A stretch of 64,000 nucleotides of DNA from Marsupella aquatica (Eukaryota; Marchantiophyta). A model generated the notes under the pieces. It saw only the letters and a list, made by a program, of their open reading frames with translations, ran no database searches and was not told the origin of the DNA. Shown here piece after piece: positions 47,596-59,245 of this stretch. A program made the translations under genes and the position numbers. Positions within the stretch are counted from its first letter, which is position 1. The number at the start of each line of letters is the position of its first letter. The stretch lies in NCBI GenBank assembly GCA_973895155.1, contig OZ316894.1, forward strand, positions 7,936,001 through 8,000,000, written 5' to 3'.

Positions 47596-48352
47596 TCTCC
47601 AAATCATTGAATACTTCGTCTGAATGACTGGCTTGAATGACTAAATGACTGGCTAGAATGACTGATGTAATGGTCATTATTCACAACTATCTTTGTGACC
47701 AATATGACTCAACTCTGGTCATTAAAGACATAGACTAAATGATTCAAAGAATGACATATACAATGACCTTTCTCATGGTCATTATAAACAAGTCCACTAT
47801 GACTCACTTTATGTCATTCAAGACATGTCATTAATGACTAATGTGTATCTTTACGTGTCTTCTCCCAATTGAACCACGTGTCTCAATATGACTTGTTTAT
47901 ACTGTAGTCATTTTGGACACGTCCAAAATGACCCAAATATATTGCCAAATGGTGAATCCTCTTTGAACCACGTGTCACTATTTGATTTGTTATATAATGT
48001 ACGTCATTTTGGACAAGTCCAAAATGACCAATGTTATTAGTTTTTTTATTGCCACGTGTCGTTGTGTGATTGGGTACGGGGACCATCGACGGTCAACGGC
48101 AATTGACCGTCGATGGTGATTTGTGTCGTCATTTTGGACCGTTCAACATTTATGACCATATCATAAAAACGGTCATTTAGGATAGTATGAAATGACCACA
48201 TGTTTTTAGCGTCATTTGTCCAAAAGGACCGTGACCAAAATGTCCGTTGTGACGTGTCTGGAAAGACGAGAACAATTGCGTCATTGTTTTGTTAAAAAGA
48301 CCTGATTAATAGTCATTGTTTTGGTCATAAAATACATTGTTTTCTACTAGTG
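47596..48352 (-). repeat. Right subterminal region and terminal inverted repeat of the CACTA element
   Basis: Dense AATGAC/GTCATT motifs (for example GAATGACTAAATGACTGG and CATTTTGGACACGTCCAAAA) match those of the left end. The last 34 bases, inverted, read CACTAGTAGAAAACAATGTA and onward into TTTTATGACCAA. CATCGACGGTCAACGGCAAT plus TGACCGTCGATGG at 48083 forms a local palindrome. Confidence 0.9.
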
Positions 48353-48799
48353 TCCAAAAACCTCAAAGAAAACATGGGGTAAAAATGACCAATGCATTAC
48401 TGATACACTATCTTAAGAGTTTGGCATGAAAACATATGCTAAAAGTAAAAAATAAAATTATGAGAAGACTCACAATATTTCAGGAGAAGACTTCACAGGA
48501 ATGAATTAACCAAGTCTGCAAGAACTCTAATGAGTATTAGAAACCTGAAAACATAAGTAAACCTGTGAGATTTGGAGAAGTAATAAACTATTTGTTCATG
48601 AAAGATTTCTTTCCTTGCCACTAATTCCTAATGAAGGGCGTGGCCCTTTTTCTTATTTTATTGCTAATTAAGTTTTTGAGTTATTTCCAAAATCTATAAA
48701 AGGGGCTTCGTATTCATGACTCTATCTCATTTCTATTTTTCAGTTTGAGTTCATTTGGTGTTCTAGGTGTTCCCTTGTGAGTTTTGTGCAATTTTTGAA

Positions 48800-51162
48800 A
48801 TGGCAGCCTCAGATTATGAGTCAGACGATTATTCGGATGGTATTTCGGATGATGTTTCCTTCCCGGATTGTCCTTGTCCTATTACTTCTCCAGATGCTCC
48901 TAGTAAAACCACTATTTTGGAGATGCTTCCCCCAACTCCAATGAGTAAGTTGAAAGGAAAGGCTCTAAGTGTACCAAATATTCAGCAAAAAGTATTTGGT
49001 CCTTGTCTTAGTGAGCACTCTGACTCTTCGGACTCATCTGAGAGTACAAGTCCCCCTGGCCGTCAAGTATTATTGAATCCTTCTCAAAGGGGGGTTAACT
49101 TGGGTGTGCGTTCTGTAGGCCCTCAACATAGTGGAGAGCTGAAAAAGAGGACTCATGAATTCATGAAGGCCAGATCTGGAGATGTGCCAAAAATGCCCAG
49201 TGAAAGCCCAAAAGTGAATTTTTGTGCACTCCAGGAAAGTTGTGGTGTGCAACATGCAACAATGAAAGAGAGTGAGTATTCTCGTCCTACATCTTTCAGA
49301 TTTCAAGAAGGAGTGAGAGCGGAAACAAGGAGGCCGCTTGGAACTGAGACTAATTCAAACAAGGAGAGGATCAATTTGAGAAGATCTCCAGGGAACTTTG
49401 ATCGTTTGGCTGAGGTTGGAAGCGGATCTAAGTCGATATACAACAAGGGCAAGAAGAAGGTCTTTGAGGAGATTCCAAACAAGAGGCCAAGAGAGTCAAC
49501 CGAAGGTGGTTTCTTTGGGAATTCAGATCAAAATCGATCAAACTCACTCCTTTTGAGAGTGAAGGGAGAGCCATTGAGTCCTCAAGGGCCTGCTCGAGGG
49601 CGGGTGAGGAGGGGTTTGTCTGCATACCAACTTGATAAACTTGTGGATATATCTTCTTCAATCGAAGAATCTTCTTCTGAGAGTGATGGAGAGCTTGCAG
49701 AGAGAGTTATGATGGCTAATAAACGACCGTCAAATCTCAGCTTGTGTGAAACAAAGATGACAGAGGAGGATATCAAGAAGACAAATCGTAAGTACTGTTG
49801 TCAACGTCATTGTCTCCTGAGTCTTTCACCAAAACAAATTTGTGAAGCACGCTCCAAGTTTTTGAGGCAAATATCTCAGGATCGATCTTTATCTTTGCAC
49901 TGGCTCGTCAAGCAAGACGGAAATGAAGCTCAGGGGAGGTCCAATGTCACATACATGATTGGACAAAGAGATGTGTGTAGGAAAGCTTTCAAGATGGTCT
50001 TTTGTGTAGGAAATGAGAGATTGAATAGGATCAAGAAGCTAGGCAATCAAGATCTTGCTTATCCTAGACCGGCTGGTCGACCTCCATCTGTGAGAACATT
50101 GGTATTGAGTTCTTGGTTGAAGTTTTTTTTGAGACTTGTGTGGAGACTCTACCAAATAAAGATGTTTCACATTTGCCTGATAATTATTCCAAACTAGAAG
50201 TTTGGAAAATATATGATTCAAGCTATGTGATCACTGATGAGTCATCCAAAATATCATATCGACAATTTTTGAAAGTATGGTCACAAGACTTTGGGCATGT
50301 GAAGATTCCTCCTGTGAATCGTTTTAGTGCTTGTGCGGACTGTGAAGAATTCAAAACAATTCGAGACAAAGGAGTCTCGGAAACTGAAAAACGTAAGTCA
50401 TTTTCATTTTTGTTGTTTTGAACATGTCTTTGTATTAGATTTGTCAGGAAATCAATTGAGTAATGGGTAAACATTAGGAATGAATTTCAAGTTAACAACT
50501 TTGCTCTACCATTTTTCGATTGATTGCAGGTAGAGGAGAAATAATGTTACAAAAACATCGAGAACAACAATCGAAAGAGCGGGAAAAACTAGCAAAGCAT
50601 CAAAAGAAATGTTTCACAAACCCAGAAAAATATTTGGGAGTTGTGATTGATGGAATGGATCAAAAAAAGACTAGATTACCCCATTGGCCACGTCCTCCAA
50701 AATCCGTTGATGAGTCCTGTTTAATCCAAATGCATGTGGTTGGTTGTCTTCTTTTCCACGGAGCACTATTTTCTAGGGTGTTCCTTAATTATCCAGTTCT
50801 CCATAATGATGGAAATCTTACCATTACTATTTTACAAAGAGTATTCCTAGAATATCAAGAGAAGTATGGGGCCTTCCACCAGTTTTTTACCTTCAGCTTG
50901 ACAATACAAGTAGGGAAAACAAAAACAATTTACTTCACAATATCTTCACATGCTGGTACAAAAAAAGGTATTTCGAAAAATCAAACTTGGATTCCTCTTA
51001 GTTGGACACACCCATGATCAAATAGATCAAATGTTTAGTAGGTTCTCAAAAAGGCTTGGAAGATTTAAGGCCTTTACCTATGATAGTTTATGTAAGATTA
51101 TTCAAGAATCTTACCAACCCCAACCTGAAATTACCCTTTTAAATGAGACATATGATTTTTGA
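48800..51162 (+). pseudogene. Broken DDE-like transposase gene of the GHTH...IDQ family (DUF7869-like)
   Basis: ATG 48800 (MAASDYESDDYSDGISDD) opens a long Ser/Lys-rich N-terminal region, then a Cys-containing module KYCCQRHCLLSLSPKQI and YMIGQRDVCRKAFKMVF. A lost T in the run at 50126-50133 shifts the frame to FFETCVETLPNKD. YRQFLKVWSQDF and RFSACADCEEFK follow. An intron 50393-50529 (GTAAGT...TTGATTGCAG) joins in frame to LGVVIDGMDQKKTRLPHWPR. Further single-base shifts near 50870 and 50960 separate LQLDNTSRENKNN and GFLLVGHTHDQIDQMFSRFS. The Asp of IDGMDQ, Asp of LQLDN and the GHTH..ID block look like a DDE-type catalytic core; this is inference. The family is common in repeat-rich plant and animal genomes and usually listed as uncharacterised. 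At least three frameshifts make it non-functional. Confidence 0.65.
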
Positions 51163-52109
51163 AAATTTTCTTTCTCAGAGCCTGCTTTGATCAGAGAAAG
51201 GATACAAAATGTTGGTGGCAAACCATAAATGTTGTGAATGATGAATTCATGAATCATATTGAAAGAAGTTTGACATTTTGAGAATGTCCATCGTGTGGGC
51301 AGTCTTGTTTGAGAAATTCAGAAAACAAAATATTAACTAAAAGAGGTACCTTCTAGAATCCCATATATATTTGAAAGCTTTTAATATACTCGTCATTCCC
51401 TTTGTGTGAATGATGGTTTTTCTTGGTAAATGAACCCTAGGATCCTACAAACTGCAAAATAATTCGGAAATCTTGACCCTCTTTTGAAAACTTTACATAT
51501 TTGGGATGTCAATGAACTTTAGGGTGGTATTTCAAGGGTGAATGTGTTATTGAGCCGATTGAATGTGTGCTAGTAATAAATTGTAATATTGAAATATGTG
51601 ATATTTGCTTATTAAATGTTTTCCACAACCAGTTTTGTGATTTTGAGTAGTCAAAATGATGCCCTATTTTGTGTTGTTTTGCAAGTTTTGAATTCTTGCC
51701 AAAAAAAGAGCTTGTTTTTAGATGCATTTTTTGGCTTTTTCCATATTTTCAAGGTTTTTTATCATTAGTTCTTATACATTGGGCTTATTACCCATGTTTT
51801 AAGGCTTCGTGTTAAATGAGACATGGCTGGAAGTGTAGGCGAACACTTGAGCCCCCAAGACAAATTCATATTTCTTCAAATGCCTGCTATTGATCCTGTC
51901 CCTCAAAGTAATCTGAACGGTGCCAGTATTGTTTAGCCACAAATTAGGACAACACACTCCTTAAGTCATATGAACTTAAAAACACGAAAGTAGATCCTAC
52001 CCGGTTGAAAACTTGTGGACTGACTATTAAGACAAACTTTCCACATAGTATCTTGTGTTGCTTGCTTTTCCCTCTGCGCCAAATTTTGGAAAGTATACAC
52101 AGGTGATCA
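51163..52109. other. Spacer, no gene recognised
   Basis: AT-rich sequence containing a GATGAATTCATGAATC motif at 51239, similar to copies at 28439, 28498 and 49153. No coding support. Confidence 0.4.
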
Positions 52110-52370
52110 TTATTCCTCAATTAAACATGTCTGGTGAAGTTGGTCTTGCCATAAATTCTCGACAATTATAGATAAATCCATGCGCCCAGCAGTTTCCCTT
52201 TTCAAAATGCTGGAATCATAGCGAATAGAGAGGATTTGGGACTTGCGGTACTCTTCAGAAAGCCACTTTTGTGGCCAACAAACACTAGGCTCACTTCTCG
52301 ACATCCATGACCGGACGTGTGGCCGTTCCTCCTTACTCCAATGCATATCATGAAAAAAAATTATTACCAT
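52110..52370 (-). pseudogene. Fragment of a SERAC1-like alpha/beta-hydrolase
   Basis: A minus-strand frame encodes VIIFFHDMHWSKEE, WPQKWLSEEYRKSQILSIRY and DSSI, clearly related to the N-terminal part of the hydrolase at 12661 (IVFFHGLQ, WPQKWLSRRFPRARILSISY). The nucleophile GHSxG region is absent, and the frame ends just beyond. An AG acceptor-like TATTTTGCAG lies upstream near 52421. It is a truncated paralogue. Confidence 0.6.
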
Positions 52371-55245
52371 CTCGGGATCAGGTTGATGATCATGAAATGC
52401 TTAAACGGAACTGTTGCACTGCAAAATACACGTTGGGATCACAATTACGAAAGCAGTGTATCATGAGTGTAACAGAAACACTGATTGTAAGGCAAGATAG
52501 TTACAAGCACAACCACCGAATCTCGACATGATTTGAAATGAAAGCAATCAGCACTCTACCACTCACTCTTTTTGGCTCCGAGATTGTACTTTTGGAATTG
52601 GACGAGGAGGCCATCCAGCATGATAAACTTTCCACCAAAATCTAATAAAGAGTCGTTCGATCTTTCGAAAGGCATTGACGTTGGATTTCCTGCACAAACC
52701 GAGCACAAGCTCAATATAATTATAACTCAACCTTGAGGGTGAGTCCAGCAGACCTGAATGCCATCAGGCATTTTCACTCTCCCGGAAAGAAATATGTCGT
52801 TACTCTCAAATCTTCCACCAACGACAACTGTGAAGGTTCAGTTTTCATTCTGCACCGTATTGGAGTCGACGCGGCCAACAAATTAATGATTCAGCTCAGT
52901 CCAAATTTATTTAAAAACCAATCGGACTTCTTCAGATCGATCTAGCGGTTCCACGAAACTATACAAGATCTGCTCTTATTTCTCAGTGCAAGATTGTTCC
53001 TCTAATAAAATAGCCAGCTCTGGATCTATGGCAACACACTAACCAGTAATCTGGTACTACTCTTTGCGCTCAATAACGTCCCTCCTACCTAGAGTGACAC
53101 TTAAATAGGAAGCTCTTATCTCATATGAATTGTCCTTTTTATTGAAGCTCTGGATCTGCTTAATTCACTACTTCTTCATTCATATTTTGATTGTTCCGTT
53201 GTAATAAGACACCTCTATGGCTTACCGTGATGACCTTCTCGCCCTGAATGTGCAAAGTCCACCTCTCCGTCGCTTCAAAACCTAAGTAATATGGTGATGC
53301 TCCTCTTGACGACTTCAAAGTTCCCTCAGTCTGCTCTCAAGGGCCATTTTATAATGCAGAGCAGAGCTCATGATTCCCTGATGTAGAAGATACCTCCTTG
53401 ACTTGGGCCACATGTTGCTAAGGGTCTCCAATCCGCACATCCACCACTCATATGGGCGACTTCAATTTGGCAGACCAACCATGGGGCTTCTCGTCTTGTT
53501 GGCCCTCATATGGCTCTCTTCTCAGGCTCCTTCCATCCTAACCGACTACTCCATGAAGGATGAGCGACTACAGTGCCCCAGCCATCTTGAGCACAAGAAC
53601 AACAACAGAGCACATGCGAAATGATAACCGCTCACCGCTCGTGGATCTCATCTACGACTCGTCCAGGAAGTCCTTCATAGAAACGTTACTTTCACGGCTG
53701 GCGTCGTTCGGTCACAAGGCAGGAACGTTTTCGAGCTTCCAACGTACCTCCTACCCTTCATTGTATATCCCCCGTGCTTAATGCCACTCTAGCCGAAATT
53801 AATCGGCGAGTCATTTTACGAATCTAACAGACCGTGGGTTCGCCAGCCGGTCCAGCTGCTCATGTGGCATCATTCAATCATCCTCTCGGATCAAAGGCTC
53901 CTCCTATTCTGATGTACAACTCGATGTGAAATGAGCAACGTCGTTATAGCAGCACTCCAGCACTCCATCACTCCAAGTAGAAAACTTTAAGACAACTGCA
54001 GTACGTACAGACATCAATGACAGCCCTGAGCCCTGACTGGCTGACTCCAAGAAGAAACTCCTGAAAATTGCGGTACGTACAATCAGTGGACAGTCACAGA
54101 GACAGTACGTCATCACTATTGCCGAGAAGTGGTATCTATCAACGTGAGTGAGCCTGCGTCAGAAGGTCTCGCTTGACCACCGATCATTTTTATCTCGGAC
54201 GGTATATTTTTACAAAGAAAACTCAGAAAGCGTGCGAAAGCACCAGGCTTATCACACTTGGGAGTCTGATCATTAGGGTCTCATTCTTTGTACTTCTTGT
54301 TAGTAGTCAGGGCTACTGACTGCCAAAAATCATGGCCGAAACTATTTTGACTACGAGGACCCTCCAGTATAGTCTCCACTTGGCTGCCAGCAGGGCTGCA
54401 CCCCTGTTTCTTTTTCTGTTTAATATTTGTCTCCACTTGGTGCTAGCAGCACCTTGGTCTGTCCGCTGCCCGCGGATGATTGTTCCATGTTGATTATATG
54501 TCCCAATTTGATGAACCTTAACTCAGGTTATGGTCACAAAAGTTAAAAGGATTATGAAATTTGTAGTACATGTCATTAGCATAAAGGCTAGTGATAGAAA
54601 AAACAAAAAAAAACTTTTACACGAATCTGTGAAAAGTTATAACCATTCCATTTGCCATCATAAGCTTAGAGACTGTGAAAAAGTTATAACCATTCCGTTT
54701 TGCCGTCATAAGCTTAGAGACGCCCTATTATCAGGCAAACCTTGAGAAACAGATCTGCGCACTGCTTCAGATGTTCCATCTCTTGTATACTCTGTCTTGT
54801 ACGGCTGCGATTTGTGTGTGTAGTAGATTCACAAACGTTTCCTCTATTGATCTCTGGATTGAAGATCGTCATTTGCTCTCCCGACACTGTAGATTAGATT
54901 CTAATAAAAAAAGACAGATGCACTTGACATTCCACTCCAGGCGAGCTACAGACAGACGGGAGTAGCAGGAGAGAAACGATGCAAATCACTACGTACTTCT
55001 GAGATTACAAGGTTTGGGCACAGCAACTGTGAGTATTATTAATAGTTCTTTAGGTTAAATGTGTCGTCGTGGTTTCCCAGTATTCATGAAGAGACCTCAA
55101 CCGGATGCAACCCACCTTCCAACTGACATAACCTACGGGCGACCCTGGGTTAAATCAACACCGCATTAATGCGCTCCAAGTTTAGCGGCACACCGTACGC
55201 TGCCCGTCACGAAATCCAATGCCGCCTGCCCGTTCCCCGACGCGG
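52371..55245. repeat. Spacer with a short tandem duplication; no gene recognised
   Basis: Only short unsupported frames occur. A two-copy tandem repeat of about 48 bp (AAAAGTTATAACCATTCC, then TTTGCC, TCATAAGCTTAGAGAC) lies at 54630-54722. GGCGACTTCAATTTGGCAGA at 53455 could encode GDFN, as in LINE endonucleases, but nothing around it supports that. Confidence 0.4.
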
Positions 55246-55676
55246 CCTAGGTTTATGTTCTACCATTTCTCCTTTGACTGCCTAAACTGTGTTTCTGTCC
55301 GTCGTCCGTCCGTTTTGAAATCGGGCGGGAGCGCGAACCGACTCCCCGACCCTGCCAACGCTACCCTCCCCTGCCCTGTCTCGACAGTCGACTGCTGTCG
55401 AACCCTGCGATCCCACTCAAGCACGCTGCACACGACCATTGTTTAGGTTCTATCACATTTCGCCTTCGACCAATTTCAAAACTCAAGCCCGACAACTCAC
55501 TCGGACATCCTGCTCAAGTAAGCAACTCATTCAGATGATCGTTGCTGCATGTCAGACGAGTACTTTGTCTCTGGTGTTACCAATTAAATGGATTGTTTCA
55601 ATGTCGCTCCCAACTCTTGCTTCAGATTCACAGTTTATGTTCTACTCAGCGTTGCTTTGGTACTGTCATGCAGGGA

Positions 55677-58600
55677 ATGGCACCATCTCGGCAATGTGCC
55701 GTAGGGCCTAGGAAGGGGAAGCCTCCTGTTCCACCAGAGTCAGAATGGGAGAAGTTCCCAATAGCCAAGATGAACGAACATTGGATGCGAGCTAAAAATC
55801 CATCCCACAGAAGAACATTAGGGTCAGGATTTCTTTGCAAAATCATGACGGATGACTCATGTCAGCACTTTGTGAAGAAGCAGTCTTTTCTGGATCACAT
55901 GCGATCAGTACATCGCATGAATCCAGAACCGTGTCCGGTTGGTCGTCCCAAAACGGCAGCACGGCAGAGGTTCGACCATTTTGCGTTCATTCCACACACG
56001 AGTACTAGTTCATGTTCTGGTATGGATTGATTTCATTACTCCTGGTTTATGTTTTGCTATTCAGAGAATGCTTTGGTTTGTGTGTGCCTAAAGGAATCCA
56101 CTGAGTACGGCAGCCACAATTCACAACAAAGAGTTGACTTCGGGTTCCTACCCTGCACGAGTGTGGAAACTCAAGCGACAGCAAATGTCGTGGTTGCTAC
56201 GATGGGCGAATAACCTCAAGTTAGCTCATGAAGGGGATGAGGATGAGACAACATGGGTTCTGAGTAAGGCCACAGAGCGACCGGTACAATGCGTGGAGAA
56301 AATCTAAGCGCTTCACCAGCTTGCTCAACGCTGTGAAATCAAACGTTGAAGATTTCTGGAAAAAGCATAGACGCCAAATTGATCCAGAGGAGATGCGAAC
56401 TAGGGTATGTGCAATGTAGTTGATGTTTTGTCGGTATGAGGTAAGTTCATTGTAGTTTATGTTCTGTTGGGTGCCAGGTATGTGCAATGTAGTTGATGTT
56501 CTGTCGGTATGAGGTAAATTCATTGAGTTTATGTTCTGTTGGTACCGGGAACGTGAAATGTAGTTATGTTTTGTCGAGAAGGGTATGTGAATTTTACTTT
56601 ATGTTGTATTGCTATATTAATGCGGTAGTGATGTTTGACATATGAAATGCATCATTGTCATAGGCAATGCTTCCAGAAGATGTGGTCGAATGGAGCAGTG
56701 ACGATGGGATGCCCCAACTGGATCTTTCCCGCTCTGATTTGGACGCTGACAACATTGTATATAAGAAGCGTGTCCTTGTTGAGAAGGACCCACCTCCGAA
56801 CACTAGAGCGAAGGGTAAGGGTAAGGGTAAGGGTAAGGCCCCATGTAAGAAGCCTGCTAAGAATTCTGAAACACAAGGACAGAGACAAGGCTTGAGGTCT
56901 AGGGCCAAGGCCACACCGGGAAGGAACACCTCCATCGACAGCCAGGTTAGGCACATTCATATGCTATCTATTCAGGACATTAATGTTCCAAGCAAATTCA
57001 TGTTCTTTCCTTTGTATTATGGAATGCGACTCTTTGTACTTGTGTGCACGAAAAAACTGTAGGTCCTAACAGATCGTCTACACGGAAGAGAAGGCCAAGA
57101 ACAGCCAAGAACAGCCAAGAACCAACTCAGAAGAAGCTAAAAAACATCAACAACACTCTCCATGTACCTCACATTGTCTTTGCCTTTATTCCAAGACCTC
57201 CTATCCTATCGCAATTTTGTATGATGTGTTTCCCTATGCCATTCATACTAGGCATGTCTCCTAGTTTATGTTCTGCTTCTGGTATATGTTTTGCTTCTGG
57301 TTCATGTTCTGCGCCTGGTTTATGTTCTGCTCTGGTTCATGTTCTGCTTCTGGTTTATGTTCCGCTCTGGTTCATGTTCTGCTTCTGGTTTATGTTCCGC
57401 TCTGGTTCATGTTCTACTTGTGGCTTTTGGTTTATGTTCTGCTGAAGATGTTTGTCACGGGTTCCAGACAGTTGACAACACAGATGATGAAGTTGAAAAA
57501 GAAAGGGGTGGAGGCAGGAAAGACATTGATGGGGTCACACAAGATGGGGCAGAGGACGCCACTAGTGAGCATGCTTCACAAGAACAGGCCGGAGAGGATG
57601 ATGATGATGGGGCCATAGAAGATGGGGCAGAGGATGCCACTAGTGAGCATGCTTCACAAGAAAAGGATGGAGAGGATGATGATGCCACAAAAGATGGGGC
57701 AAAGGATGCCACTACTGAGCATGCTTCACAAGAACAGGCTGGAGAGGATGATGATGATGGGGCCACAGAAGACAAGGCAAATTCTGATGGGGAGACAGAA
57801 GATGGGGAGACAGAAGATGGGGCCCAAGATGACGACAAGGCAGAGTATGATCTTGCCATAGAAGATGGGGAGACAAAAGATGGGGCCCAACATGATGGGG
57901 AGACAGAAGATGGGGCTGAAGATGATGGGGCCACAGAAGACGGGCCCGAGGATGATGGTGTCCCAGGAGATGGGCCCCCAGAAGATGGGGCCCAACAAGA
58001 AGCTTCACAACAAGACAGCCAAGAAGCGACGGAAGAGAGTAAATTTGCAGAGGAACAGGAAGGAGATGGAGGAGAACCTACAGATGAAACTCGTCTGAAG
58101 GCATATGAGAAACGCTTGTCGGAAATTAAGGTGAGGCTACAATCTGTGTTCTTTCCTGTTCTATGCCATTTGCTGTTGTTATATTCCCTAATTCATTGAA
58201 TGTCATGCCTGATGTTCTTGCACGGAAGGGAAAAGCAACAACACATTAGCAGGAAAAAGGTGCCTGGTCACAAAAAACAGGCAAAGAAGACAAAGAAGGT
58301 GTCTTTCCTCAATGAAGAACACACCAGTGCGCCCCTACCTGGTCTAGAATCATGGACTAAGATGAGATGGACCCAAGAATTGGGCAACATCATAACACAT
58401 CACCTTGAAAACCTGACCAAAATTATTCCTCCCTATTCAGACTTAGTTGTGGATGGGGTTAGTATTCCATTCATCGACACCTATAATGTTGGAGGCAAAT
58501 ACAGTAGGAACACCTGGTTGCCTTTACATGCTGCGAGGCGCAAGACCTTCAGCAACATTCAAATTTGGCACTGGGTTTATCACACAAGGTAATCACCCTT

Positions 58601-59245
58601 TACTCGTAACAATCTGCTCAACACTTGATTCATGTTTTGCATATGTCCTAGCCGTATGTGTAATGGTTTATGTTTTGTGGCGCAGGAAAATTGTTGTGCC
58701 TTTTCGACCTATTCATGCAGATCATTCATGCCCTGGGGAATCACTCGTTGGATTATTAGAACGGGGTGCGAACAAATGAAGGGTCTTTTTAATCTTGTTG
58801 GTGTATTAATTATAATCAAAAATTTGTACTAAAGGCGTTTAAAAATCCAATTTTGGTAAAAATATTAGTTTTTATATTTAGCAAGGTATTTAAAAATTTG
58901 TCAAAGCCATATAATCAAGGGTACAAGGGTATTTTTAATTGAATCTATTTTTTATTTTATTTTTTCAAATTTCATTGGTTTGTTCTCACGTGTTTTAGGG
59001 GTTTTACTCTAAGTGATTCCCCAGGGCATCCATGGCCGGGGTACCTTTTTGTGTGGGTGGGCCCGGATGGCATCCCAATTCTACCAAGGCATGTCGACTA
59101 CCTACTTGCAAATCGCCGTACCCTCATCAATCTTCAAATTCAGAAAGCCTCGGGACAGACTTGTCCAAGCATTGGGCCTCTAGATGACGTTTGCAAGTTC
59201 CCTCTCCTGAAATGTGATCTTGTGTCCAAGGTAGCCTTCGTGTAA
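55677..59245 (+). CDS. Multi-exon gene of unknown function paired with the MULE transposase
   Basis: Exon 1 (55677-56019), behind a TCATGCAG acceptor, encodes MAPSRQCAVGPRKGKPPVPP and a possible zinc finger CKIMTDDSCQHF...HMRSVH. Later coding stretches are about 56110-56408 (YPARVWKLKRQQMSWLLRWA; NVEDFWKKHRRQIDPEEMR, one frameshift), 56664-56944 (basic, KGKGKGKG), 57062-57159, 57450-58129 and 58221-58588 (WTKMRWTQELGNIITHHLEN, IPFIDTYNVGG). The 57450-58129 stretch is acidic with repeats of EDGAEDATSEHASQEQ. The stretch 58687-58730 continues past an inserted element at 59035 to 59245 (YLFVWVGPDGIPILPRHVDY). No known domain was recognised beyond the tentative finger. It converges on the MULE gene. 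Introns are packed with a GTTTATGTTCTG motif. The frameshift and insertion show this copy is damaged. A role as an accessory protein is inference from position. Confidence 0.55.
57250..57445 (+). repeat. Cluster of TTYATGTTCYGCT repeats inside an intron
   Basis: About ten close copies of TTTATGTTCTGCTTCTGG or TTCATGTTCTGCTCTGG occur at 17-18-bp spacing. The open frames of Phe/Leu/Val/Met across it are translations of the repeat. Confidence 0.8.
58731..59026. mobile_element. Non-autonomous MITE-like element with CCCTGGGG termini
   Basis: The 296-bp element starts CCCTGGGGAATCACT and ends AGTGATTCCCCAGGG, a perfect 15-bp terminal inverted repeat. It is AT-rich inside with no frame. Flanks are CATTCATG (58723-58730) and CATCCATG (59027-59034), an 8-bp duplication with one mismatch. 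Removing it restores an uninterrupted frame ADH-P/S-WPGYLF. The 8-bp duplication suggests hAT, with MULE or P as alternatives. Confidence 0.85.

Larger units (their letters stand above)
28671..48352 (+). mobile_element. CACTA (En/Spm) DNA transposon, 19.7 kb, apparently complete
   Basis: The left end is CACTAGAAGAAAACA followed shortly by TTTATGACCAA. The right end, read inwards on minus, is CACTAGTAGAAAACA followed by TTTTATGACCAA. Both are flanked by the 3-bp direct repeat TCC (28668-28670 and 48353-48355), the target duplication size of CACTA elements. Subterminal regions on both sides are crowded with TGAC/GTCA motifs, expected for TNPA binding. Inside, on plus, are an EDM2-like PHD gene (38753), TNP2 transposase (40009) and TNPA-like protein (44101). 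Both transposase genes read through without obvious lesions, so the copy may be autonomous. Most of its length is tandem repeat (28.9-34.8 kb). Confidence 0.93.

Noticed and set aside
53403-53781. Possible LINE endonuclease remnant (GGCGACTTCAATTTGGCAGA could encode GDFNLAD)
   Set aside because: Only one short motif matches; no other endonuclease or reverse transcriptase motif is nearby in any frame.
57268-57445. Hydrophobic frame rich in F, L, V and M resembling membrane segments
   Set aside because: It is the translation of TTCATGTTCTGCTTCTGG-type repeats inside an intron.
57455-58008. Ser/Pro- and His/Pro-rich minus-strand frames
   Set aside because: They are antisense shadows of the acidic repeat of the plus-strand gene.
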